A stretch of DNA of 64,000 nt from contig OZ244825.1 in the NCBI GenBank assembly GCA_965220385.1, positions 6,262,001-6,326,000 of the forward strand, given 5' to 3'. Of this stretch, positions 1-7,525 are shown piece by piece. A program made the translations under genes and the position numbers. The stretch is from PCPOR2b sp965220385. GTDB lineage: Bacteria; Poribacteria; WGA-4E; PCPOR2b. The notes under the pieces were generated by a model. That model saw nothing but the letters and a program-made list of their open reading frames with translations. It searched no databases and was not told the DNA's origin. Position 1 is the stretch's first letter. Each line of letters opens with the position of its first letter.

Positions 1-1
1 C

Positions 2-133
2 GCAACGTACCAGAACATCGAGGTGTTCAAAGTGCAAGAAGCGCATCAAGTGGAGGCGGGTGGGAATGGACTATCAAACATAACCTACGCGCGAGCAGAT
101 TTGGTCTTCGGTCGTCTCGGTCAGCCAAAGTGA
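2..133 (+). CDS. C-terminal end of an unidentified gene (partial)
   Basis: A frame open from the left edge ends in TGA at 131-133, giving about 43 residues that finish ...FGRLGQPK. No family is recognisable. The stop lies 73 bases upstream of the ABC permease gene on the same strand, so this could be the preceding operon member. The tail does not look like the end of an ABC ATPase, which is the usual partner of the next genes. An open frame of this length can arise by chance, so confidence is low. Confidence 0.25.
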   Translation, partial: ATYQNIEVFKVQEAHQVEAGGNGLSNITYARADLVFGRLGQPK

Positions 134-206
134 AGCAAAGATTGAAAATCTTGCTATCGAATTAAACTGTGGCGATTTTCAAGGAGGTAACACCAGAAAG
201 AAGAAA

Positions 207-923
207 ATGAACAACATCGCAGCAATTTTCAAGAAAGAGTTTAGAAGTTACTTTAATTCGCCTATCGCTTATATCTTTATCACATTTTTCCTCGCACTTT
301 CCGCTTGGTTTTTCTTTCGGGGTTTTTTCCTTGTGGGACAAGCTGTGCTGAGGGGTTTCTTCACTTGGGTGCCGTGGATATTCCTGCTGTTCATACCGGC
401 GGTCACTATGAAACTCTGGGCGGAAGAAAAGAAGATAGGCACGGTTGAAATCCTGATGACCCTTCCCATCAAGGATTATGAGGTGGTCATCGGAAAATAT
501 CTCGCCAGTTTTTGCCTGCTTGGGGTAACCATTCTGCTCTCCCTTTCCATACCCATCACTGTCGCCTACCTTGGGGAGCCGGATGGAGGCCCCATCCTCG
601 GCGGCTATATCGGTCTTTGCCTGATGGGTGGGGCTTATCTCGCCATTGGGATGTTCGCATCCACCATTACGGAAAACCAGATTGTCGCCTTTATTCTGGG
701 CATTGTGATGTGTTTTGGACTACTCATCATCGGTGAAGATATCGTGCTTTTCAATGCGCCGAACTGGATTGTCCCAATTTTCAGTTATCTCGGTTTAGGT
801 GCCCACTTTTCCAGCATTTTGAGGGGTGTCATTGACTCGCGGGATCTCATCTATTACTTTTCTGTTATCGGATTTTTCCTTTATTTGAGCGTTCTGATGG
901 TTACAGTTCAGAAATGGAGATAG
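207..923 (+). CDS. ABC-2 type transporter permease, GldF-like
   Basis: A 238-residue integral membrane protein with about six hydrophobic segments (near residues 18-42, 52-68, 98-120, 132-150, 156-176 and 212-232). The cytoplasmic motif WAEEKKIGTVEILMTLP (about residues 71-87) is characteristic of ABC-2 permeases that act with GldG-like auxiliary proteins. It is inferred to form the membrane part of an exporter or a gliding-type ABC system. An AAGGAGG stands at 181-187, rather far from the ATG; an A/G-rich stretch closer in may also help. The gldG-like gene follows after 4 bases, so the two are surely cotranscribed. No ATPase gene is visible here; it should lie upstream of the window. Confidence 0.85.
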   Translation: MNNIAAIFKKEFRSYFNSPIAYIFITFFLALSAWFFFRGFFLVGQAVLRGFFTWVPWIFLLFIPAVTMKLWAEEKKIGTVEILMTLPIKDYEVVIGKYLASFCLLGVTILLSLSIPITVAYLGEPDGGPILGGYIGLCLMGGAYLAIGMFASTITENQIVAFILGIVMCFGLLIIGEDIVLFNAPNWIVPIFSYLGLGAHFSSILRGVIDSRDLIYYFSVIGFFLYLSVLMVTVQKWR

Positions 924-927
924 AGCC

Positions 928-2577
928 ATGGCTACAAAAACACTGAAATATGGCGGCAATACACTCGCGTTTATTCTTGTCGTCTTTGGCATTGTCGCAT
1001 TAATAAATTTCCTGTCAAGTCGTCGTTTTGTTCGTGCAGACCTCACAGCAGACAAGCGATATACAATCTCACAATCAACTAAAAGTGTCCTTGATCGGTT
1101 GGACGATATCGTGACAATTGATGTCTATTTCTCACGACAGCCACCGCGTGTCGCCCAGATCCGTCAATCCGTCCGCGATATGCTTGAGGAGTATCGCGCC
1201 TTCTCCAAGAATTTGGAGATCAACTTTATTGACCCTTCGTCGGAGGACGAAGCCCTAAAGCAGAAACTTCGGTTTATGGGGATTCCTGAGATCCAAGTGA
1301 ACGTCATTGAGAAGGACAAAGCGGAACTCGCCAACGTCTACATGGGTGTTGCGATTCTCTATGAGGATAAAAAAGAGGTCTTGCCTATCGTCCAAACGAC
1401 TAACAATCTTGAATACGATCTGACCTCTGCTATTCTTAAGGTAACAAGCAAAGAGGTTAAAACGGTTGGCTTCCTCTCTGGACACGATGAGATAGATGTA
1501 TCTGATCAGGCGTTTGGTCCACTGCGCCAAGAGTTGAGCAGGCAGTATGAAGTGAAAAACGTACCGATTGATGGAGGCAAAGCGATTGATGCTGACGTCG
1601 CGACACTGATTATCGCGGGACCGAAAAAAGAGTTGACGGAGCGCGAAAAGTATGAGATCGATCAGTTCATCATGCGGGGTGGACGGGCCTGTTTTCTGAT
1701 TGATCCGATCCTTATTCAATACGAAGGGCTAAATGTAAGCCCTCTGCAAACGGGGCTGAACGATCTGTTGGAACACTACGGCGTTAAACTCAACGAGAAC
1801 CTTGTGCTTGATGTCTCAATGGGGCAGCTCACCTATTCACAAGGTTTTATGACGGTATCAACAAGCTACGCCTACTTCATCAAGCTGATGAAGCAGTATC
1901 AATATCGCACGGGGGAAACCTCAGAGGGATTGTCGCAAGACAGCATTATTACTAGCCAGTTGGAGAGTTTGATGTTGCCTTGGGCGGGTTCGATTGAGCT
2001 GCTACCGCAAGAGGATTCCGCCATCGAAACGATCGCGCTTGCTAAAACCAGCAGAAGCGGCTGGACCGCTCAGAGTCCCTATAACATCAACCCGACGAAC
2101 CGCCAATTCCAACCGCCAGCTTCTGTGCAGCAGGCTCACACCGTTGCGGCATCGCTCTCAGGGGTGTTCAAGAGCTTTTATGCGGGTAAGGCTATCCCAC
2201 CCGCTGAAGCAACCGAATCCGAAGAAGGGTTGACAGCCAAACCCGCCGAGGAAGAGCGAACGACAAAGACCGAGAGTGAAGCGACTCAGATTGTCGTGGT
2301 TGGGAACTCCCAATTTTTACAGCAGGGACGTCCCGACGGGCAACTCTTTTTCCTGAATACGGTGGACTGGCTCACCCTTGGCGAGGAACTAATCAACATA
2401 AGGTCTCATGGCGCTACAGAGCGGCCATTGAAAGAGATTTCCGAAAGTGAGAAATTCTTCCTCAAGTTTATAAGTATTGCCGGTGTGCCAATCCTCGTCG
2501 TAGCCTTTGGATTGGTTCGATTTATCTTGAGGAGGAGGGCAAAACGGATGGTTGAAGCGTACGGATCTGCCTTGTAA
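928..2577 (+). CDS. GldG-family ABC transporter auxiliary protein
   Basis: 549 residues with one N-terminal transmembrane helix (about 12-32), a large extracytoplasmic region, and a C-terminal helix (about 510-532) ending in a basic RRRAKR tail. This is the layout of GldG/ABC-type auxiliary proteins. The early ADLTADKRYTIS stretch and the FLSGHDEIDVSD stretch (about residues 185-196) match the family's conserved core. A low-complexity, charged stretch near residues 420-450 (rich in E, A, T and K) separates the core from the C-terminal helix. The gene lies 4 bases after the permease and 32 bases before a DUF4340 gene; this trio recurs in many bacteria. Substrate unknown. Confidence 0.85.
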   Translation: MATKTLKYGGNTLAFILVVFGIVALINFLSSRRFVRADLTADKRYTISQSTKSVLDRLDDIVTIDVYFSRQPPRVAQIRQSVRDMLEEYRAFSKNLEINFIDPSSEDEALKQKLRFMGIPEIQVNVIEKDKAELANVYMGVAILYEDKKEVLPIVQTTNNLEYDLTSAILKVTSKEVKTVGFLSGHDEIDVSDQAFGPLRQELSRQYEVKNVPIDGGKAIDADVATLIIAGPKKELTEREKYEIDQFIMRGGRACFLIDPILIQYEGLNVSPLQTGLNDLLEHYGVKLNENLVLDVSMGQLTYSQGFMTVSTSYAYFIKLMKQYQYRTGETSEGLSQDSIITSQLESLMLPWAGSIELLPQEDSAIETIALAKTSRSGWTAQSPYNINPTNRQFQPPASVQQAHTVAASLSGVFKSFYAGKAIPPAEATESEEGLTAKPAEEERTTKTESEATQIVVVGNSQFLQQGRPDGQLFFLNTVDWLTLGEELINIRSHGATERPLKEISESEKFFLKFISIAGVPILVVAFGLVRFILRRRAKRMVEAYGSAL

Positions 2578-2609
2578 GGTCCGGCTTCATCTTTAATTCA
2601 GGTGATATT

Positions 2610-3617
2610 ATGAAAATAAAACAACTTTTGGTCTTAATTGGTGTGCTTGTCGTCTTAGGCTTGCTGGTTTTGGTTTTCGAGAATCCGTTTGGCAAGAGCG
2701 AGCAGCAGAGGAAGGTTGAGAGCGCGGAGCTCCTGTTTCCATTTTTCGATAAGGAGGCTGTGGCGAAAATCGAGGTCATTGCCGCATTTGGGCTGACAAC
2801 CACGACGCTTGTCGAGCAGAACGGTCAGTGGCTTGTGGAATCGATGGATAACTATCCTGCCGATCAGAAGGCTGTTGGGGAATTGCTCGACAAGGTTGCC
2901 GAAATGAAAACGGTTCAACGTGTCTCCTCGAACCCGGAGAAACAGGCGGTCTTTCAGGTTGATAGCTCCGGCACCGAGGCTAAGCTCTCTGATGCGAGTG
3001 GCAACCTCCTCGTACATCTCTTCGCTGGAAAAACGACGCCAGGAATTTTCAACAGCTACGTCCGTGCCGCGGACTCGGACAATGTCTATATAGTGCCGGG
3101 TCACTTGAAATCGACTTTCGATAAAGGCTATCGCTCGTGGCGGGATCGGTCGATCTTTGCGTTCCTTAAAGAGGATGTGACCCACCTGTCCATTAGATCG
3201 GAGGAGGAGATCGAGCTTCAGGTCGACGCTGCGGGAGAATGGCAGATACTCAAACCGCTCGTATCCGCTGCCAATAGAACGGAGGTCGAAGAGATCACGG
3301 ACCTGATGAGTTCGTTGGAGACCGACGATTTCGCGGAGCTCAAAGACCTCTCGGAGTATGGGCTTGATGTGCCGATGGCGTCCATCACTGCTACGCTCAA
3401 AGATGGGGCGGTACAAACGCTCTTGATTGGGACGGAGGAGAGTGGATCACACTACGTGAAACGGGAGGACAAGGCGCAGGTCTTTGAACTGAACAAGACG
3501 CGTGTGGACAAACTCATCAAAACGTCCGTGGATCTGGAGGGGGAACCCTCTGTGCCAGAATCTGACGGCGAAAGCGGTTCCGAGATACAGATACAGGGCG
3601 TGGGAGGAGGGGAGTAA
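2610..3617 (+). CDS. DUF4340 domain-containing protein
   Basis: 335 residues: a single N-terminal membrane anchor (about 5-24) followed by an extracytoplasmic domain built of repeated beta-rich units (WLVESMDNYPADQKAV, then WQILKPLVSAANRTEVEE). These repeated 'W.i..P....ad...v' units are the hallmark of DUF4340. The C-terminal 25 residues are acidic and glycine-rich (about 310-335) and probably disordered. DUF4340 proteins are habitually encoded next to GldF/GldG-like genes, as here, and probably form the periplasmic part of the same complex; the biochemical role is not known. It is the last gene of the operon; a hairpin follows at 3734-3767. Confidence 0.85.
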   Translation: MKIKQLLVLIGVLVVLGLLVLVFENPFGKSEQQRKVESAELLFPFFDKEAVAKIEVIAAFGLTTTTLVEQNGQWLVESMDNYPADQKAVGELLDKVAEMKTVQRVSSNPEKQAVFQVDSSGTEAKLSDASGNLLVHLFAGKTTPGIFNSYVRAADSDNVYIVPGHLKSTFDKGYRSWRDRSIFAFLKEDVTHLSIRSEEEIELQVDAAGEWQILKPLVSAANRTEVEEITDLMSSLETDDFAELKDLSEYGLDVPMASITATLKDGAVQTLLIGTEESGSHYVKREDKAQVFELNKTRVDKLIKTSVDLEGEPSVPESDGESGSEIQIQGVGGGE

Positions 3618-3733
3618 CTTCCGCCCTGTTTCCCCATTTTTGCACTCCATTGTGCCTAGGTTCTGTTGACATGTCATCGCAACCAGATAATAGAGAGACA
3701 TAAATCGGTTCATTGACCGGGAAAGCCGAAAAA

Positions 3734-3767
3734 AGAAACCGAGTTTTGAAGAAAAAACTCGGTTTCT
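3734..3767 (+). terminator. Hairpin downstream of the DUF4340 gene, possible bidirectional terminator
   Basis: A perfect 14-bp stem (3734-3747 with 3754-3767) and a 6-base loop. The arms contain CCGAGTTTT and AAAACTCGG. There is no long T run after the stem on the plus strand, but the stem itself carries T and A runs. It sits in the 330-base gap between the end of the DUF4340 gene and the convergent M24 peptidase gene, where a two-way terminator would be expected. Confidence 0.55.
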
Positions 3768-3794
3768 CTATCCTCAATGCAAATTAGGTGATAT

Positions 3795-3818
3795 GTAGGT
3801 CGAGATTCGTATCTCGAC
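3795..3818. repeat. Short palindromic repeat, copy 1 (GTAGGTCGAGATT family)
   Basis: Contains the near-palindrome GTCGAGAT-TCGT-ATCTCGAC. The same core, with one base changed in the loop, recurs at 17230-17254. The 7-mers ATTAGGT (3783-3789) and ACCTAAT (3842-3848) flank it in inverted orientation. The rest of the 3618-3951 gap shows no gene. Confidence 0.6.
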
Positions 3819-3951
3819 ATCCAGTCGGAATAGCCAAACTTACCTAATATCGGGGTCATTGCGTTACGAGCGGTGGTTTTCTGTATTTATCCTGCATCAA
3901 TCTAACGCGACATATGTTGTCCGGCTGTGACTCATAGGGGGTAACTTGCGT

Positions 3952-5190
3952 TTACATCAGCATCAAGACTTCTTCTTGGGCGGGGAGGGTTGTCACAATG
4001 ACGCCTTCGGGTGTGAGATCTTTTATAAAAACGTTAATCTCGCTCCTAACACCGAAACTAGGCAGGTAGATTCCCGGTTCAATCGAGAAGGAGATGCCGG
4101 GGATCAGAGCACGTTCATCTCTCGTTTCCAGATTGTCGATATTGACGCTGTTGCCGTGTATCTCCGTGCCGAGGCTATGCCCGGTCCGGTGAATGAAAAA
4201 CTCGCCGTATCCCCTCTGCGTGATGTAGCTTCGCACGAGATCATCGACAGCATAGCCGTAGACCGCTTCGCCCACTGCAAAGCTCTCACGAATAAACGCA
4301 ATAGCGAGATCCCGTGCCTCCCGAACAATCTCAAATACGTCAAGATAGCGTTGGGGCGGGTCATCGCCGGCATAGGCAACCCATGTCGTGTCCGCGTAGA
4401 CAGCGTCCGGTGCCTTCTGCTTTGCCCATAGATCGATCAGGACGCAGTCCCCCGGCTGGATAGGTTGGTGTTGATCCGCTGTCGGGTAGTAGTGCGGATC
4501 GCTGGCTTTGGCGTTGACCGCCACAATCGGAGGGTGTCCCGGTATCAAGTCCTCGGCGTCAAAGCGGTCCATGATGAGACGTTGTACATCATACTCCGTG
4601 ACCGGCACTCGATTGCGCAGCTGCACCCCCAACCACTCAAACGCTTCATCTTTGATCTCTAAAATTAAATGTGCTGATTTCTGATGTCCGGCAAACTGAT
4701 CGGCGGTCCAACGCGCTTCGGACAGTTGTACCAGATCCGCGGAGGAAGCCACTTCAACGCCGAGGGAACGTATCAACTCAACTGTGCCAGCGTCTACTCT
4801 TGAAACGTACGGGATGGCGGCAAAAGGGGAATATTCCATCGCCACCCGACCGCTATCCGCGAGAATTTCGCCCAGTTCGCGGTGAAGTTCATCCCAATCG
4901 GTGAAGGTCCTGACCTCACCGACGACATTCTCAAAGTGGGAAACTTCAATGCGGTGGACGAGCCATATCGGGGGCCCCTCCGATGGAACGTAACAGAACC
5001 AACGTCGGGTGATACCGGGATCATCGATGCCGGTGACGCTTCGTGCGATGGGATTTGAGCCCCGGAAATCGCACATCAGCCAACCGTCAAGTTGCTTGGA
5101 ATCCCGATCTTTGCGTCGGAAATGCTTTGAATTCCGAGGGGACTTACCGCGCTTCTCAGTGAGGAAATGTTGAATTTCGTCAATATTCAT
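3952..5190 (-). CDS. M24 family metallopeptidase (Xaa-Pro aminopeptidase-like)
   Basis: About 412 residues. The C-terminal half has the pita-bread fold ligand set: Asp in IDLWAKQKAPDAVYADTTW (two Asp), His in HRTGHSLGTEIHGN, Glu in FSIEPGIYLPS and Glu in RSEINVF. A full dinuclear metal site is therefore present. The N-terminal half is a creatinase/prolidase-type domain. Start chosen at 5190 (MNIDEIQHF) because AGGAGGG precedes it at ideal spacing; a longer frame to 5229 lies within the upstream gene. The ATG shares one base with the stop of the Gfo/Idh gene (TAATG), so translation is likely coupled. Predicted to cleave N-terminal residues before proline or to act on a related dipeptide or C-N substrate. 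Confidence 0.88.
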   Translation of the reverse strand: MNIDEIQHFLTEKRGKSPRNSKHFRRKDRDSKQLDGWLMCDFRGSNPIARSVTGIDDPGITRRWFCYVPSEGPPIWLVHRIEVSHFENVVGEVRTFTDWDELHRELGEILADSGRVAMEYSPFAAIPYVSRVDAGTVELIRSLGVEVASSADLVQLSEARWTADQFAGHQKSAHLILEIKDEAFEWLGVQLRNRVPVTEYDVQRLIMDRFDAEDLIPGHPPIVAVNAKASDPHYYPTADQHQPIQPGDCVLIDLWAKQKAPDAVYADTTWVAYAGDDPPQRYLDVFEIVREARDLAIAFIRESFAVGEAVYGYAVDDLVRSYITQRGYGEFFIHRTGHSLGTEIHGNSVNIDNLETRDERALIPGISFSIEPGIYLPSFGVRSEINVFIKDLTPEGVIVTTLPAQEEVLMLM

Positions 5191-6338
5191 TAATCCCTCC
5201 TCATTTGTTGCATCTGATCCATGTACCACTCCCTGCCCAGAATATTTTTCTTATAGTGCCACCGCGACTGCTGGGGCTGCATCACCAGACTTCGATCTTC
5301 GATAGGAAACTTGACAGGGGTATGACCCCGTCGATGAGATTCCCTCAAGCCGATGGCTATCTCTAACGCATGACGCAGGTCGTCCCCGGTGGTTACCTTA
5401 AGCGGGACACCCGTTTCCAATGAATCGACAATCGACTGGACAATTACTTTCATCGGTATCCCCGGGTCGCGCCAGCCTTCGTCATCGTAACCCCGTTCCG
5501 TTGCGTCGTATTCCTCAAACACTCCTTCGACTTCCCTAAGCTGGGCGGGTCCCCGTTCCGTGTTATCGTTCTTCAATAGATGTAGTCCCAAGCCGGTGTT
5601 GTTCCAGTTATATATCACTCCCTGGGTGCCTACTATCTCGATCCCTTTCCACCCGATATCTTTGTAGTTGCTGAAACACTCAACCCCGTTGGTGAAACGG
5701 ATATAGCCGCCGATATTCCCAAATCCGGTCTTGGCGTCGTCGTACGGATGTTCGTGGTCGCTGAAGGGATCGCCGTCCACCCAGCCGATTACCCAATCGA
5801 CGGGTGCTTTGCCCGCGAACTTTCGGACTAAGTTAAGTCCATGGCACCCGCCCTGATTGTTGACGCTGTACAGGTTAATCCGCTGGATTTCGCCTATCTC
5901 GCCCGCTGCAACCAGTTCGTAGGCTTTCTGGTAGTCTGGATGGCTTGAGATGACAACCCCTGCGGCTAAGTGGATACCACGCGATTGGCACGCCTCTACC
6001 ATGCGGTCGGCATCTCCGAGGCTTGCGGTGAGCGGCTTTTCGCAGAAAATCGCTTTGACGCCCGCTTCAGCTGAAGCGACAACGGCATCAGCGTTCGGTC
6101 GGACCGGCAGGACCGGCATGGCAATATCGATCTGTTCGTTCTTAAACATTTCGTCGAAAGTGCTGTATCCCGGAACGTTGAAACGCTTGCAGCCTAATTC
6201 CAGGTTTTCGGGATCGGTGTCAGCAATGGCAACGACCCCGCACAACGGATGCATGTCGAAGGCACGGGCGCGACCTGTGCCTGCTCTCCCGCAGCCGATT
6301 ACACCAACGCGATATTTGGGATTTTCGGAGTTGGGCAT
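5190..6338 (-). CDS. Gfo/Idh/MocA family oxidoreductase
   Basis: 382 residues. The N-terminal Rossmann domain starts with GVIGCGRAGTGRARAFD (GxGxxG) and continues with the typical AIADTDPENLE acidic residue for NAD(P) ribose and the FCEKPLT motif (EKP) near residue 100. The C-terminal alpha/beta domain is of the GFO_IDH_MocA_C type. Such enzymes oxidise or reduce sugars, inositols or related polyols; the substrate cannot be read from sequence. The gene precedes the M24 peptidase with a one-base stop/start overlap and follows an EamA exporter on the same strand, forming a three-gene minus-strand group. Confidence 0.88.
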   Translation of the reverse strand: MPNSENPKYRVGVIGCGRAGTGRARAFDMHPLCGVVAIADTDPENLELGCKRFNVPGYSTFDEMFKNEQIDIAMPVLPVRPNADAVVASAEAGVKAIFCEKPLTASLGDADRMVEACQSRGIHLAAGVVISSHPDYQKAYELVAAGEIGEIQRINLYSVNNQGGCHGLNLVRKFAGKAPVDWVIGWVDGDPFSDHEHPYDDAKTGFGNIGGYIRFTNGVECFSNYKDIGWKGIEIVGTQGVIYNWNNTGLGLHLLKNDNTERGPAQLREVEGVFEEYDATERGYDDEGWRDPGIPMKVIVQSIVDSLETGVPLKVTTGDDLRHALEIAIGLRESHRRGHTPVKFPIEDRSLVMQPQQSRWHYKKNILGREWYMDQMQQMRRD

Positions 6339-6362
6339 ATTCTCTCCTTAGTGAACTCGGTT

Positions 6363-7412
6363 TTAGACGCCTGTAAACGCCTTGGGTTTATCTTCCGATT
6401 TGACGGATCGGGTCCGCTTTGCCTCCCTATGTGGGAACTTCAGGTCTCCGGTAAGCCCGACCCCAATGCCGCAGAGTATAACCGCCCCACCGATGATCTG
6501 CGCGGTCATCGGGATTTCGCCGAGTATCAGGAATGCAAAGATGACCCCAGCGATCGGTGAAAATGCGGAAGCTAACGAAATATCAGCCGGTGTTACCCGC
6601 TTGATCCCCGAAAACCAGCAGAGTTGACCGCCAACCACAATGACGCTCCCATACAACGCCATCCAACCCCAGAGGACGGGCCTGAAAAGATCCATAAAGT
6701 GTCCCGGTCCGAGCATAATGAGCACAACGATGAGAAAGATGATTGAACCGACGAAATTGCGGAAAACGCTGAAAACACCCAAAGGGATCGATCGAAGTTG
6801 CTTACGTCCTAGTTCTGCACCGAACACCAGAAGAAATGTGCCAGTCGTCGCGTAGATTTCGCCGCGTCCAATACCACCGCGCATCTGACCTTGCTGCATC
6901 ATTTCATCGGGTTGACCCATCTCTAACCAGAGGGTTGTTGCGACACCCACTAAAGCCAGCAGCGCACCGATGACCGCGCTCCAACTCGATTTCTCCCGGT
7001 ATAATAGCCACGCAAGGAACAGACCGAGTGGGATTTCGATTGTTTCGATCAACACAATATTTGTGACCGAGGTCCGCTCGATGGCTTGAAACATCAACGA
7101 CGGCGCCAACGCGCCCGATGTTGCCGCTAAGGCAAGCTGTATAAGCCACTGTTTGGGGGTCAGTTCTTTGAGTTTAGAAGGCTTCCAGTCTCTGTGGAAG
7201 ATGCCCAGCAGCGTCACTCCAGCGACGACGTTTCCGGCGAACAGCAAGTTGCAGAAGGCTATCGGATTCCGTCCATCAAGCAGCGCGTTTTCGCCGATCA
7301 TTATCAACTTGGCGACCACCGCTGAGGCGGCACCGAATATCAGGATCGCAAACCACAGGTAGATTTTTCCTTTTCGGGATTCGGTGGGATCCATTTCAGG
7401 CTTTTGTGTCAT
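6363..7412 (-). CDS. EamA/DMT family transporter
   Basis: 349 residues with about ten hydrophobic helices in two EamA repeats (roughly residues 12-160 and 185-325). Typical features are the conserved ERTSVTNIVLIETIEIPLG stretch at the end of repeat 1 and the KRVTPADISLASAFSPIAG stretch in repeat 2. Members export or import small metabolites such as amino acids and drugs. The C-terminal 25 residues are basic and cytoplasmic. The start has no Shine-Dalgarno sequence but a TATAAT box lies only 7 bases upstream, suggesting a leaderless message (see 7420-7448). It is probably the first gene of the group running to 3952. Confidence 0.85.
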   Translation of the reverse strand: MTQKPEMDPTESRKGKIYLWFAILIFGAASAVVAKLIMIGENALLDGRNPIAFCNLLFAGNVVAGVTLLGIFHRDWKPSKLKELTPKQWLIQLALAATSGALAPSLMFQAIERTSVTNIVLIETIEIPLGLFLAWLLYREKSSWSAVIGALLALVGVATTLWLEMGQPDEMMQQGQMRGGIGRGEIYATTGTFLLVFGAELGRKQLRSIPLGVFSVFRNFVGSIIFLIVVLIMLGPGHFMDLFRPVLWGWMALYGSVIVVGGQLCWFSGIKRVTPADISLASAFSPIAGVIFAFLILGEIPMTAQIIGGAVILCGIGVGLTGDLKFPHREAKRTRSVKSEDKPKAFTGV

Positions 7413-7419
7413 CGAATTT

Positions 7420-7448
7420 ATTATAACCGAAATTGCCAGTTTGGTAAA
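7420..7448 (-). promoter_or_regulatory. Candidate leaderless promoter for the EamA transporter
   Basis: Read on the minus strand: TTTACC (7443-7448), a 17-base spacer, then a perfect TATAAT (7420-7425), then 7 bases to the ATG at 7412. Transcription would begin at or next to the start codon, and no Shine-Dalgarno sequence is present. Confidence 0.45.
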
Positions 7449-7525
7449 GAAAGAGTCGCACTCTCCTTCAATCGTTGCATTGTTACTTATAGCTCGTTTA
7501 TTTCAATTGGCATCTTGTAAATTGA

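Noticed and set aside
2655..3416. 253-codon minus-strand frame inside the DUF4340 gene
   Set aside because: Antisense to a well-supported gene with membrane anchor and repeats; no recognisable motif.
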